The notes beneath the pieces were generated by a model. That model did not search any database, was not told where the DNA came from, and saw only the letters and a list, made by a program, of their open reading frames with translations. Position numbers and translations under genes: made by a program. Positions 1 to 9,599 of a stretch of DNA of 64,000 bases are shown piece by piece. This DNA is from Salinimicrobium soli. GTDB lineage: Bacteria; Bacteroidota; Bacteroidia; Flavobacteriales; Flavobacteriaceae. The stretch spans positions 930,001-994,000 of the forward strand of contig NZ_JBLUWW010000001.1 in the NCBI RefSeq assembly GCF_048323655.1, read 5' to 3'. Each line of letters begins with the position of its first letter. Position 1 is the stretch's first letter.

Positions 1-2
1 TC

Positions 3-3000
3 AATAAACTGCCGAATATTGATACCGATGTGATCTCCAATCTTTCCCTTCGTGGGGAGGTGGCGTATTTATTGCCCGGTTCTCCCAAAGGGAATGAGTT
101 TGGTGGGAAGGCTACCACTTATGTAGATGATTTTGAGGCGGCGCAGACGAGTATTGCCATAGACAATCCTTTGGGATGGGAGCTTTCCAGTGCACCCCTT
201 GGATTTGGAGGCGAACTTGCTAACGGCGATCTTGCTACCGGCTATAAAAGGGCAAAACTGGCCTGGTATACTATCGATCCTATTTTCTACGGAAGCAGCA
301 GACCTGGGGGAATCACCGATGCTGATCTTGCCAGCTATGCCACCAGAAGGGTGTTTTTAGATGAGATCTTTCCTAATGTTGACGTCGTGCAGGGACAGTC
401 TCAGGTGTTATACACCATGGACCTCGCTTACTATCCTTCGGTTCGTGGGCCATATAACTACAATCCGGCAGCGGCAGGAGGAAATGTACTGCCCGATCCC
501 GAACAGAATTTCGCCGGGATCAGCCGGGCACTGAACTCCACCAATTTTGAGCAGAGCAATGTGGAATACATCGAATTCTGGTTGATGGACCCATTCATCT
601 ATCCGCAGAATGCACAAAATGACGGTGGCCGACTCGTGTTCAACCTCGGAAATATTTCCGAAGATGTTTTAAAGGACGGACGTAAACAATATGAGAATGG
701 ACTTCCGGAAGATGGAGGTTTGATCAATACTTCAGAAACCGTTTTTGGAAGGGTACCCGCCAATCAATCCCTAATCTACGCTTTCAACACCGAAGGTCAG
801 GCGCGCACCAATCAGGATATTGGTTACGACGGATTATTGGATGCTGATGAAGCTTCCAAATTCTCAGCCTTTGCAAACCTTCCCGACCCTTCAGCAGATA
901 ATTATAATTATTTCCTGAATTCTTCCGGAAGTATTTTAGAGCGTTACTTTGATTACAATGGTCTGGAAGGGAACTCTCCGCCGACAGTGACCAACACCAA
1001 CCGCGGAAATACTACTTTGCCTACCGTGGAAGATCTCAACCGGGACAATACTATGAACACGGTGGACAGCTACTTCGAATACGATGTACCACTGTACCCG
1101 GGGATGAATATTGACAACAGTAAGTATATTACTGACGTAAAGCAGTTTACAACCACTCTCGACAACGGGCAGGAACTGCCGGTACGCTGGTTACAGTTTA
1201 AAATTCCAATCTATGAACCAACTGCCGCCCGCGGCGGAATTGGAGATTTCAGGTCAATTCGGTTCATGAGAATGTACCTCACCGGATTTGAAGATCCTAC
1301 AGTTCTTAGGTTTGGTACAATGGACCTGGTTCGGGGAGATTACCGAAGATATACGCAGACTCTTGATCCTGATAAGTCTGACCCTTCAACTGAAGATACA
1401 TCATTCGAGGTTTCGGCAGTTAGTATTGAAGATAACGAGAACAGGCAACCTATTCCTTATGTTTTGCCTCCGGGAGTAGACCGGGAAGAGCTGCTCAATA
1501 ATAACAGCCGAATTCGCCAAAATGAACAATCCCTTTCTTTGGAAGTTTGCGGATTGGAGCCTCAGGACGCAAGAGCAGTTTATAAGAATTTCCAGATTGA
1601 TATGCGCCAGTATAAGTTCCTGGAAATGTTCATTCATGCTGAATCCCTGCTTAACCGGCCGGCATTAAGTGAAGGTGAACTTGTGGCTTTTATAAGAATA
1701 GGAACAGATTTTACCGATAACTTTTACCAGATAGAAGTGCCGTTAAAACCTACTGATTTTGGTGCAGCTTCTGCTTCCGAGATCTGGCCCGAAGAAAACC
1801 GTCTGAACCTACCGCTGGAATTGCTGCAGGAGATCAAAGCTAAGGTAATTGGAGATCCTTCTCTATTGTCTACAGAACTTAACTTCTTTCAGGAAGATGG
1901 AAGTCTTGTGACTACTGAAGGTAATTATGAAATAGGTCAACTCCGAATCGGGATCAAAGGAAATCCAAGCTTCGGAAGTATAAGAATGCTAATGTTAGGT
2001 GTCAAAAATGGCATTCCGCAGTCTTCTTCCCGGGAGGTGTGCGGTGAGGTCTGGTTCAATGAACTGAGACTTTCAGACCTTAAGAATGAAGGCGGTTGGG
2101 CAGCCATTGTGAATATGGATGCCAACGTAGCCGACTTCGCGAATGTTTCGGCAACAGGCAGAAGAAGTACGGTAGGCTTTGGAGCTTTAGAGCAGGGGCC
2201 AAACCAGCGAAGCCTTGAGGACATGCAGCAGTATGACTTTGTTAGTAATGTCAATATGGGCCAATTGCTTCCGCAGAAATGGGGAGTGAAAATTCCGGTG
2301 AGCTACAGTATTGGTGAAGAGTTGATCACTCCCAAGTATGATCCGGAGTACCTGGATCTTGAGCTGAACACGGTGCTGGAAAATGCAGCTACTCCTCAGA
2401 TTCGTGATGATCTTCAGGAAAGGGCAGAAGATTACACAAAGAGGCAAAGCATCAACGTGATAGGTTTACGCAAAGAGAGAATGGGCGAGTCTAAACCAAT
2501 GCCTTACGACATTGAAAACCTGACCCTCTCAGGAAGTTATAATCAGATCGACCACCGTGATTTTGAAATCGAAGAGGCTTTTGATCAAAACGTACGGGTG
2601 GGCGCGACCTACGATTACACCTTTGCGCCACTTTCTATAGAACCTCTCAAGAATGTAAGGGCTTTGGATAGTAGTGCTTATTTCGCTTTACTGAAAGATT
2701 TTAATTTTAACGTCTTCCCGTCTAACATTACTGCTACTTCTACTATTTTTAGGCAGTATAATGAACAGAAGTTCAGGGAGATCAATTTGCCGCCGGGTTT
2801 CATTAATGGAATTCCAACGCTGTATCAACGAAATTTCCTTTTTGACTGGCAGTATACCATCAACTACAACTTCTCGAAGAGCCTGCGGCTTAATTTCGAT
2901 TCTTCCACCAACAGGATAATCAGGAATTATTTAGATGAAGACAATGTGCCCGATGCCACCACGGGAATCTGGGACGGATTCTTCAATGTGGGAATTCCTA

Positions 3001-4706
3001 ACCAGCACTTCCAGTCATTACAGGTGAACTATGATCTTCCGTTCGCCAAGGTGCCTGTGCTTAGTTTTATAAATACCACCTATTCCTATACAGGTAACTT
3101 CCAGTGGGAGCGGGGCTCTGAAATATTCCAGACCCTGGAAGATGTTCCCGATCTTGGAAACAGTGTTCAGAATTCAAATACCCATCAGATCAATGCGAAC
3201 CTGGAAATGCAAACCCTCTATGATTATGTGGGCTTAAAGAAACGTGTTCCGAAAACGGTAGGTAGTACTATTCAGGAAAGGAGCAGGGCAGTGCCCACTC
3301 TTAATCAGGCAACCCAGGAAACCCCGCAGGATCAGGATGAAAATGCCTTGAGTGCAGGAGATAAAACCTACAATACCTTTATTGGAATAGTTACGGGAAT
3401 CAAAAAAGTCCAGGTGAATTACCAGGAGAACAACGGTATTTTCCTGCCGGGTTATACCAATGGTATTGGTTTTATGGGAACCTGGAATCCTACCTTTGGA
3501 TTTACTTTGGGTAGCCAGGAAGAAGTACGGTATTTAGCGGCTAGAAAAGGTTGGTTGACTTTGTATGATGAATTCAACCAACAATACACCCAGGTCTCTA
3601 ATAAGCAGTTAGGCATCAATGCAAATCTTGCTTTTATTCCTGATCTCACGATCGAATTGAGTGCGGGCAGGTTGTATTCCGAGACCTATTCAGAGAATTA
3701 CCGGGTGGATGATTCACAGTATATTTCCCTTACTCCGGTAACCTTCGGAAACTTTAATATTTCCACTATTTTGTTGAAGACGGCTTTTAGTCAGAGTTCA
3801 GCTGAATCTTCAGCAATATTTGAAGATTTCAGGGAAAACAGGTTGGCTGTGGCGAGAAGATTAGCTATTGAAAACGGATTTGATCCTGATAATACAGATG
3901 CTGAAGGATATCCTATCGGTTTCGGAAGAACCAGTCAGAATGTGCTATTACCTGCATTTTTGGCTGCCTATTCAGGTAAAGATGTGGATAACATCTCCCT
4001 TGGCGCCTTCAGGGATTTCCCACTTCCTAACTGGAACATCAAGTATACCGGCTTTATGCGCCTTCCCTGGTTTAAAAAGAACTTCAAACGTTTCTCTTTA
4101 AATCATGGGTATAGCGCCGGCTATACAATAAACCAGTTCCAGTCGAACCTTGATTATGACCCCGAAGATGATCTTGCTGTAGACCAGGCCGGAAATTACA
4201 AGAGCGAGATCCTGTTCTCCAATGTCAATCTTACCGAACAATTTAATCCCCTGGTGAGAGTGGACCTTGAAATGTCCAATTCCATAAAGATCCTGGCAGA
4301 CGTGCAAAAGGACAGGGCACTATCCTTAAGTTTCGATAATAATCTGCTAACCGAGATCAATGGAAATCAATATACCTTGGGACTGGGTTACAGGATAAAA
4401 GATCTCAAGATCACCACTAAGGTAGGAGGGAAGCAGCGTATTCTGAGCAGTGATCTCAACTTTAAGGCAGATGTTTCCTATCGTCATAATGAAACTGTAA
4501 TAAGGTATCTGGATATTGATAACAGTCAGGTTACGGCCGGACAGGATATTTGGGCCATCAATTTCACTGCTGATTATGCCCTTTCAAAGAACCTTACAGC
4601 GTTGGTGTATTATGACCATAGCTTCTCCCAATATGCTATTTCAACAGCTTTCCCGCAAACCACTATTAGATCTGGTATTACTTTGCGTTATAACTTCGGA
4701 AATTAG
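3..4706 (+). CDS. sprA: SprA, T9SS outer-membrane translocon, 5'-truncated
   Basis: C-terminal part (about 1,567 residues) of SprA (Sov in Porphyromonas), the giant outer-membrane barrel through which type IX secretion exports adhesins and enzymes; family members run to roughly 2,400 residues. The frame is open to the left edge, so the GTG at 30 is internal and the gene continues upstream. The visible part starts with the family-typical segment SNLSLRGEVAYLLPGSPKG and the YVDDFE motif, and ends in alternating polar/aromatic strands closing with RYNFGN, as expected for a barrel. SprA is needed for gliding and secretion in Flavobacterium johnsoniae (family knowledge). gcvH follows 61 bp downstream from its own promoter. 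The other T9SS genes of the window, gldKLMN, lie 55 kb away. Confidence 0.93.
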   Translation, partial: NKLPNIDTDVISNLSLRGEVAYLLPGSPKGNEFGGKATTYVDDFEAAQTSIAIDNPLGWELSSAPLGFGGELANGDLATGYKRAKLAWYTIDPIFYGSSRPGGITDADLASYATRRVFLDEIFPNVDVVQGQSQVLYTMDLAYYPSVRGPYNYNPAAAGGNVLPDPEQNFAGISRALNSTNFEQSNVEYIEFWLMDPFIYPQNAQNDGGRLVFNLGNISEDVLKDGRKQYENGLPEDGGLINTSETVFGRVPANQSLIYAFNTEGQARTNQDIGYDGLLDADEASKFSAFANLPDPSADNYNYFLNSSGSILERYFDYNGLEGNSPPTVTNTNRGNTTLPTVEDLNRDNTMNTVDSYFEYDVPLYPGMNIDNSKYITDVKQFTTTLDNGQELPVRWLQFKIPIYEPTAARGGIGDFRSIRFMRMYLTGFEDPTVLRFGTMDLVRGDYRRYTQTLDPDKSDPSTEDTSFEVSAVSIEDNENRQPIPYVLPPGVDREELLNNNSRIRQNEQSLSLEVCGLEPQDARAVYKNFQIDMRQYKFLEMFIHAESLLNRPALSEGELVAFIRIGTDFTDNFYQIEVPLKPTDFGAASASEIWPEENRLNLPLELLQEIKAKVIGDPSLLSTELNFFQEDGSLVTTEGNYEIGQLRIGIKGNPSFGSIRMLMLGVKNGIPQSSSREVCGEVWFNELRLSDLKNEGGWAAIVNMDANVADFANVSATGRRSTVGFGALEQGPNQRSLEDMQQYDFVSNVNMGQLLPQKWGVKIPVSYSIGEELITPKYDPEYLDLELNTVLENAATPQIRDDLQERAEDYTKRQSINVIGLRKERMGESKPMPYDIENLTLSGSYNQIDHRDFEIEEAFDQNVRVGATYDYTFAPLSIEPLKNVRALDSSAYFALLKDFNFNVFPSNITATSTIFRQYNEQKFREINLPPGFINGIPTLYQRNFLFDWQYTINYNFSKSLRLNFDSSTNRIIRNYLDEDNVPDATTGIWDGFFNVGIPNQHFQSLQVNYDLPFAKVPVLSFINTTYSYTGNFQWERGSEIFQTLEDVPDLGNSVQNSNTHQINANLEMQTLYDYVGLKKRVPKTVGSTIQERSRAVPTLNQATQETPQDQDENALSAGDKTYNTFIGIVTGIKKVQVNYQENNGIFLPGYTNGIGFMGTWNPTFGFTLGSQEEVRYLAARKGWLTLYDEFNQQYTQVSNKQLGINANLAFIPDLTIELSAGRLYSETYSENYRVDDSQYISLTPVTFGNFNISTILLKTAFSQSSAESSAIFEDFRENRLAVARRLAIENGFDPDNTDAEGYPIGFGRTSQNVLLPAFLAAYSGKDVDNISLGAFRDFPLPNWNIKYTGFMRLPWFKKNFKRFSLNHGYSAGYTINQFQSNLDYDPEDDLAVDQAGNYKSEILFSNVNLTEQFNPLVRVDLEMSNSIKILADVQKDRALSLSFDNNLLTEINGNQYTLGLGYRIKDLKITTKVGGKQRILSSDLNFKADVSYRHNETVIRYLDIDNSQVTAGQDIWAINFTADYALSKNLTALVYYDHSFSQYAISTAFPQTTIRSGITLRYNFGN

Positions 4707-4716
4707 CAATTGGTGT

Positions 4717-4746
4717 TTGAACAAAACAATTAAAAAAGTAACTTTG
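4717..4746 (+). promoter_or_regulatory. Bacteroidota-type promoter of gcvH
   Basis: TTG at 4717-4719 and TAACTTTG at 4739-4746 are separated by 19 nt, matching the -33/-7 consensus TTG-N17..23-TAnnTTTG of the Bacteroidota primary sigma factor. The gcvH start is 21 nt beyond the -7 box, so the leader is short. Inferred from sequence only. Confidence 0.7.
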
Positions 4747-4767
4747 CTTTACTAAATAAACTAACCA

Positions 4768-5148
4768 ATGAATATTCCAAAAGATTTAAAGTACACCAAT
4801 GACCACGAGTGGGTGAAAATTGAAGGAGATGTTGCTGTAGTAGGTATCACCGACTTCGCACAGGGGGAATTAGGAGATATAGTATATGTTGAGGTAGAAA
4901 CCGTAGACGAAACCTTAGATAGAGAAGAGGTTTTTGGAACGGTAGAGGCGGTAAAAACAGTATCAGATCTTTTCTCTCCACTATCCGGAGAAATTATTGA
5001 GTTTAACCAGAGCCTGGAAGATGAGCCTGAAAAGGTGAATTCAGATCCTTATGGAGAAGGGTGGATGGTCAAGATTCGTTTCAGTGATGCTTCAGAGATC
5101 GATGACCTGTTAAGTGCTGAGGAATACGCAGAGGTTATTGAAGGCTAG
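4768..5148 (+). CDS. gcvH: Glycine cleavage system H protein
   Basis: 126-residue lipoyl carrier of the glycine cleavage complex; it shuttles the aminomethyl group between the P, T and L proteins in the cytoplasm. The start matches the family (MNIPKDLKYTNDHEWVKIEG), the lipoyl-lysine segment ETVEAVKTVSD-type is present as FGTVEAVKTVSDLFSPLSGE near residues 56-75, and GEGWMVKIR follows near the C-terminus. Length is normal. The gene has its own promoter and no other glycine-cleavage gene is nearby. Its 3' end overlaps the VanZ-like gene, which suggests translational coupling. I recall the same sprA-gcvH-vanZ-tonB-remB order in F. johnsoniae, but could not check it here. Confidence 0.96.
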   Translation: MNIPKDLKYTNDHEWVKIEGDVAVVGITDFAQGELGDIVYVEVETVDETLDREEVFGTVEAVKTVSDLFSPLSGEIIEFNQSLEDEPEKVNSDPYGEGWMVKIRFSDASEIDDLLSAEEYAEVIEG

Positions 5149-5551
5149 ACTTTTCTTTTTTATACCCGCACTGGCATATACATGCCTCATTCTTTATCTG
5201 TCTTTGATCAACCTTGCAGATACTCCGGTAAAAGATCTGGGGGTAAGTGATAAGGTAATGCACGCCGGCGCATATTTTGGACTGGGATTGATCTGGAGTC
5301 TTTTTGCTCTCTCAGTTCCAGGAAAAAAGGTTATTTTTAAGAAAATTGTTATAGTTTCTGCTGCTTCCGTTGCATTTGGCATTTTTATTGAGGTTTTACA
5401 GGATACGTTAACAAGTTACCGCACCCTGGATCTCTATGATATTTTTGCCAACAGCGTAGGCGTTATTAGTGCAGGAATTTTTGTATGGTTCGCAAAGGAT
5501 TATCTAATCAGGTTTAAAGGCAAGATTAATTTATTTTTTATGAAAAAATAA
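5114..5551 (+). CDS. VanZ-like family membrane protein
   Basis: Small integral membrane protein of up to 145 residues with about four hydrophobic segments (roughly 11-29, 46-66, 74-96 and 115-135). The VanZ-like signature is visible: DKVMHAGAYFGLG around residues 45-57 and an E..Q.....R..D.YD.FAN.VG pattern around 93-117. VanZ itself gives low-level teicoplanin resistance, but the function of these Bacteroidota relatives is unknown. The GTG start at 5114 overlaps gcvH by 35 bp; a TTG at 5138, preceded by GAGG, would reduce the overlap to 11 bp and is an equally plausible start, because no ATG exists in the N-terminal part. Probably co-transcribed with gcvH. Confidence 0.8.
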   Translation: MLRNTQRLLKARLFFFIPALAYTCLILYLSLINLADTPVKDLGVSDKVMHAGAYFGLGLIWSLFALSVPGKKVIFKKIVIVSAASVAFGIFIEVLQDTLTSYRTLDLYDIFANSVGVISAGIFVWFAKDYLIRFKGKINLFFMKK

Positions 5552-5584
5552 TTATTTTAGCCAACCTATAATTAAAACGGAATT

Positions 5585-6310
5585 ATGAAACCCAAGAAAA
5601 ACGAAAAAGCTGATTTGTCCAGGAGAAGCGTTCTCTTCTTCCAGATCGGTATGATTTTGATGCTTTTTATCACTTGGAGGGCCATTGAGTGGAAGACCTA
5701 TGATAAAGATGATCTTGATCTCGGTCAGGTACAGATGGATGCTTTTGAAGAGGAAGAAGTGCCAATCACAGAGCTTAATACTCCTCCACCGCCACCACCG
5801 CCACCACCGCCACCAGCACCAGAAGTGATCGAGGTAGTGGAAGATGAAGAGGAAGTTGAAGAAACTATTATCGAGTCTACCGAAACTAACCAGGAAGAAA
5901 TCGTGGAAGTAGAGGAAGTGGAAGTTGTTGAAGAAGAAGAAGAAATTGGGGACGTTCCGTTTGCGGTAATTGAAGATGTGCCAATTTTCCCGGGTTGTGA
6001 AAAGGAAAGAAACAACCAGGCTCGTAAAGACTGTATGAGTGAAAAGATCAACGATTTCGTAAACCGTAGATTTGATACTGGTCTTGGTAGTGACCTTGGT
6101 CTAACAGGTATTAACCGTATCTATGTTCAGTTTAGGATCGAGAAAAATGGTGATGTGACAGTTCTTGGGGCTCGTGCACCGCACCCTCGTTTAAAAACCG
6201 AAGCAGAACGCGTAGTGAACATGTTGCCTAAAATGCAACCTGGTAAGCAACGTGGTAAACCGGTAGGAGTGCTTTACTCACTTCCAATTACCTTCAGGGT
6301 ACAGGATTAA
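5585..6310 (+). CDS. TonB-family energy transducer (first paralogue)
   Basis: 241-residue TonB-like protein that would carry proton-motive energy from ExbBD to outer-membrane TonB-dependent receptors. A short cytoplasmic N-terminus is followed by one membrane helix (about 16-33), an eleven-proline run near 67-77, a very acidic Glu/Val stretch to about 120, and a C-terminal TonB domain (about 130-241) with YVQFRIEKNGDVTVLGARAP and a final RVLYSLPITF-like strand. A Cys pair (PGCEKER...DCMSEK) opens the C-terminal domain. ExbB/ExbD are not in the window. A paralogue follows directly, and both carry their own terminator, so they are probably separate transcripts. Confidence 0.9.
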   Translation: MKPKKNEKADLSRRSVLFFQIGMILMLFITWRAIEWKTYDKDDLDLGQVQMDAFEEEEVPITELNTPPPPPPPPPPPAPEVIEVVEDEEEVEETIIESTETNQEEIVEVEEVEVVEEEEEIGDVPFAVIEDVPIFPGCEKERNNQARKDCMSEKINDFVNRRFDTGLGSDLGLTGINRIYVQFRIEKNGDVTVLGARAPHPRLKTEAERVVNMLPKMQPGKQRGKPVGVLYSLPITFRVQD

Positions 6311-6330
6311 AAAACTTAAACTTTATATAT

Positions 6331-6360
6331 AAAACCCGCACTTTTCGTGCGGGTTTTTTT
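6331..6360 (+). terminator. Rho-independent terminator of tonB 1
   Basis: AAAACCCGCAC / GTGCGGGTTTT stem with a TTTTC loop followed by a T run, 20 nt after the tonB stop codon. Confidence 0.9.
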
Positions 6361-6507
6361 ATGTCTGACATTGAGAAAAGATAATTCCTACATTTTTAGG
6401 CATGTTTATTGGATGTTCAATAATTCCTTAACAGTGGTGCTGCTTCTTGGAATGATATGAGCTGTTAGGTCTAATTTGAAATAAAATTAACCTTAATATT
6501 CAATATT

Positions 6508-7221
6508 ATGCAAAACAAGAAGAACACTAATGTTGATCTCAAGAAGAAAAGTATCTTCTTCTTTCAGTTGGGGCTTATCCTGTCCCTTTTTCTGGTATGG
6601 CAACTCATAGAGTGGAAAGTAAATGCCACCGAAACTTCCGGAGGTGATACCGTATCTATTAATTCTTTTGAAGACGAAGAAATTCCGATTACTGTGGTGA
6701 AGGAGGTTACCCCGCCTGAAGTTCCACGGGAAATTGTTGAGGTTCCTAAAATAATCGACAATGATAAAGACCTGGTGGAAACGGTGATCGCTTCAACCGA
6801 GGAAACGGATATTGCAAAAGTAGAAGATATCAAAGTGGTGGAACCGGAGGAGCCTATTGAAGACTATAATATCATCTCTGTTGAGGAAGTTCCGGTCTTT
6901 CCGGGTTGCGAGAATTTGACTTCCAATTCACAACGGCGGGATTGTATGAGTGAAAAGATAAGCCAGCTGGTAAATCGGAAGTTTGACTCCAACCTGGGAG
7001 AAGAGTTGGGTCTCCACGGAGTCAATCGTATCTACGTTCAGTTTAGGATAGATGAGACCGGCAATGTTTCAGTGATTGGAGCACGTGCCCCGCATCCCCG
7101 GCTGGAAGCCGAAGCAGAAAGAGTTATTGAACTTCTCCCTGTGATGAAACCCGGAAGACAGGGAGGAAAACCTGTACGGGTGCTGTATTCGCTGCCAATA
7201 ATTTTCCAGGTACAGGAATGA
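6508..7221 (+). CDS. TonB-family energy transducer (second paralogue)
   Basis: 237-residue paralogue of the preceding TonB. It has the same plan: basic N-terminus, membrane helix (about 16-33), linker and a C-terminal TonB domain with NRIYVQFRIDETGNVSVIGARAP, closing with LPIIFQVQE. The C-terminal domains of the two are nearly superimposable, including the PGCE...DCMSEKI Cys pair. The linker differs: the second copy has only scattered prolines and no polyproline run, so its periplasmic reach may be shorter. Tandem duplication with linker divergence is the simplest reading. remB, with a related N-terminal domain, follows. Confidence 0.9.
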   Translation: MQNKKNTNVDLKKKSIFFFQLGLILSLFLVWQLIEWKVNATETSGGDTVSINSFEDEEIPITVVKEVTPPEVPREIVEVPKIIDNDKDLVETVIASTEETDIAKVEDIKVVEPEEPIEDYNIISVEEVPVFPGCENLTSNSQRRDCMSEKISQLVNRKFDSNLGEELGLHGVNRIYVQFRIDETGNVSVIGARAPHPRLEAEAERVIELLPVMKPGRQGGKPVRVLYSLPIIFQVQE

Positions 7222-7247
7222 AAAATGTCATTTATGGATAAAAATTT

Positions 7248-7274
7248 ACCCGCGCCCTAGGTGCGGGTTTTTTG
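7248..7274 (+). terminator. Terminator of tonB 2
   Basis: ACCCGC / GCGGGT stem with loop GCCCTAGGT followed by seven T, 27 nt after the stop codon. The stem core equals that of the terminator of the first tonB. Confidence 0.8.
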
Positions 7275-7372
7275 TTTCGGGGAAAATTTTGAAGGAATTT
7301 GCTTTCAGGTTTAACCGCTTCTTCAAAAAAATGTATCTTTCATCTGTATTTTAAACAGGATCCTTATCAGGC

Positions 7373-9481
7373 ATGATGAAGTATTACTCTCTCCTCTTCC
7401 TCCTATTTCCTTTTTTGACTTTTTCCCAAACATTTGTAGGTGATCAGGAACGCTATCCGGTTTTTGAGGCATGTGAAAATGTGCAATTTGAACAGGAAGA
7501 GCAGTGTTTCGTCACACAGTTAAAGTCGGAGATCTACAACAGGTTCAGTCTACCTGAAATTGTTACCAAAGATAATTTTAAAGGCGAACTGGTGGTTCTT
7601 TTTGAGGTGAATCGTGAAGGTGAATTCCAGATCGTTTACGTGGATGCCGCTTATCAAGAATTAAAGGATGAAATAAAACGTGTTTTTGAAAACCTACCTA
7701 AGGTAAAGCCTGCTACTTATAATAGCCGGGCCATAAATATGCAATTTCGCATGCCCGTGCGCATTCCTTTGGAAAAAGAAGTTAGTGGATCAGGGATGGC
7801 GACCCCGGCTGTGGAGGTGATCCAGCCTGAAAAGGAACAGCAGGTTCCGGTTGTTGAGGAATATGACCAGATAGTCTCGGAACCCTTCGAACATCCAAGA
7901 GCATCCAGTGAGATCAGCATTCCATTTTCCCATGAGCTTTACACCCGTTTCGAAGATGAAATAAACCAGGTGGGTACTAACTTCCATACGGCTTCAAAAC
8001 CCTTCCTCTTTAGTGAAGTTCAGCCTTATTACAACTTTGAAGAAGAAGTTGCCAAACTGCAAAAACCGGTTTCTTCCTGGTTAGGCAGAAAGGTCTGGAA
8101 CGAGCATTTATTTACTTTTCAGGGAGAAGATTACTGGTTCACTGTTGATTTTGGACTGGATATGCAGGTGGGTAAAGATTTTGACAGCGACCTTGATGTG
8201 ACATATAACAATACAGGGGCAGCCATTTTTCAGGGAGGACTGGGGGGAAAATTTAATTTCTACTCGGTTGTCTATGAGAATCAGGGGCGTTTCGCTGATT
8301 ACTACAATCGTTTCGCGGAATCTTTAAGACCAGGGGCCGAGGGTCCTGCGATCATTCCGGGTAGGGGAATTGCAAAATCATTCATGGGACAGGCGTATGA
8401 CTATCCGGTGGCTGAAGGATATCTTTCTTATAGCCCCGGAAAATTCTTCAATCTGCAGTTTGGCCACGGAAAGAACTTTCTGGGAGACGGCTATCGCTCT
8501 TTGTTATTAAGCGATAATGCTTCTCCTTATCCCTTCTTTCAGCTAAATACCACTTTTTGGAAGATCAAGTACACCAACACCTGGATGTCTTTAAGGGATG
8601 TAAGGCGCGAAGTAACCGGAGAAGGATCCTACCGAACCAAGTACATGGCGAATCATTATTTAAGTTATAATGTAACAAAAAGACTGAATATTGGCTTTTT
8701 TGAGTCGGTAATGTGGGAAAATGACAATAACCGCGGGTTCGATCTCAACTACCTGAATCCAATAATTTTCTACCGCGCAATTGAATTCTCTACCGGCGCC
8801 CAGGCGGGAAATGCAATAATCGGACTTACCGGTAAATACAAATGGAGCAACCAGCTGCTCACATATGGTCAGTGGTTAATAGACGAATTCTCATCGGGAG
8901 ATGTTTTTGGAGGCGAGGGAAGCTGGAAGAATAAACACGGTTTTCAAATAGGTGCCAAGTACTTCAATGCCTTCAATCTTCCCAATCTTTATCTTCAACT
9001 GGAATATAATCAGGTACGACCATATACCTATTCCCATAATACGATCACTCTCAATTACGGGCATCATAATCAGTCAATGGCTCATTTATGGGGAGCAAAT
9101 TTCCGTGAGTTAATAGGGATTGCCAGGTATAACTACGGGCGGTATTACGGTAGCGTCAAGGCAATTTATGGTAAACGCGGTTTTGACTTCAATAATTCTG
9201 CAGACATGGCCAACTATGGTGGTGATATTTACAGAACAGAAGAAGACCGGCTTTTTGATAGCGGCGTGGAGATAGGGCAGGGGAATTCCACCAATTCTTT
9301 TTACACGGAACTGGAAGCCGGATATATTGTTAATCCAGCTACAAACCTGAAATTTTTCGGAAGCTTTATCTATAGAAATCTTGACCCTCAGGTCAATACT
9401 GCCACTACCTTTGAGAATACTACATACTGGCTGAACATAGGCCTGCGTACTGATATTTTTAACTGGTACTTCGATTACTAG
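7373..9481 (+). CDS. remB: RemB-like gliding motility protein: TonB-C-like domain plus outer-membrane barrel
   Basis: 702-residue exported protein with a signal peptide ending about residue 19 (FLTFSQ). Residues about 24-136 resemble the C-terminal domain of the two TonB proteins just upstream: VFEACE, a Cys 13-14 residues later, LVVLFEVNREGEFQIVYVDA and a final MQFRMPVRIPL strand. The rest (about 190-702) is rich in short aromatic beta strands, typical of the capsule-assembly Wzi-like barrel fold, and ends in NWYFDY. RemB is a gliding-related protein of Flavobacterium that I recall near sprA; this position supports the name. Its molecular role is not established. The barrel assignment is by composition, not by search. 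Confidence 0.75.
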   Translation: MMKYYSLLFLLFPFLTFSQTFVGDQERYPVFEACENVQFEQEEQCFVTQLKSEIYNRFSLPEIVTKDNFKGELVVLFEVNREGEFQIVYVDAAYQELKDEIKRVFENLPKVKPATYNSRAINMQFRMPVRIPLEKEVSGSGMATPAVEVIQPEKEQQVPVVEEYDQIVSEPFEHPRASSEISIPFSHELYTRFEDEINQVGTNFHTASKPFLFSEVQPYYNFEEEVAKLQKPVSSWLGRKVWNEHLFTFQGEDYWFTVDFGLDMQVGKDFDSDLDVTYNNTGAAIFQGGLGGKFNFYSVVYENQGRFADYYNRFAESLRPGAEGPAIIPGRGIAKSFMGQAYDYPVAEGYLSYSPGKFFNLQFGHGKNFLGDGYRSLLLSDNASPYPFFQLNTTFWKIKYTNTWMSLRDVRREVTGEGSYRTKYMANHYLSYNVTKRLNIGFFESVMWENDNNRGFDLNYLNPIIFYRAIEFSTGAQAGNAIIGLTGKYKWSNQLLTYGQWLIDEFSSGDVFGGEGSWKNKHGFQIGAKYFNAFNLPNLYLQLEYNQVRPYTYSHNTITLNYGHHNQSMAHLWGANFRELIGIARYNYGRYYGSVKAIYGKRGFDFNNSADMANYGGDIYRTEEDRLFDSGVEIGQGNSTNSFYTELEAGYIVNPATNLKFFGSFIYRNLDPQVNTATTFENTTYWLNIGLRTDIFNWYFDY

Positions 9482-9549
9482 TCGGTTTAAAGCTTTGATT
9501 TTCAATCGGTAGTTTTTTTCCTCTAAAGAAAATTTACCTTTTCTCTGCC

Positions 9550-9579
9550 TTGCTAAAAAGCAATTAAGAAGTATCTTTG
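9550..9579 (+). promoter_or_regulatory. Bacteroidota-type promoter of the heme O synthase/oxidase operon
   Basis: TTG at 9550-9552, 19 nt spacer, TATCTTTG at 9572-9579. The predicted transcript start lies about 10-15 nt before the TTG start codon of ctaB, so the leader would be very short. Confidence 0.7.
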
Positions 9580-9599
9580 CCGCACTAAAAATTGCTTTT

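Noticed and set aside
5114..5551. Glycopeptide resistance function for the VanZ-like gene
   Set aside because: The similarity is only to the broad family; Gram-negative members have no shown role in resistance and no other van gene is present.
5785..5820. CCACC-type triplet repeat in tonB 1
   Set aside because: It encodes the polyproline linker in frame; it is not a CRISPR or mobile repeat.
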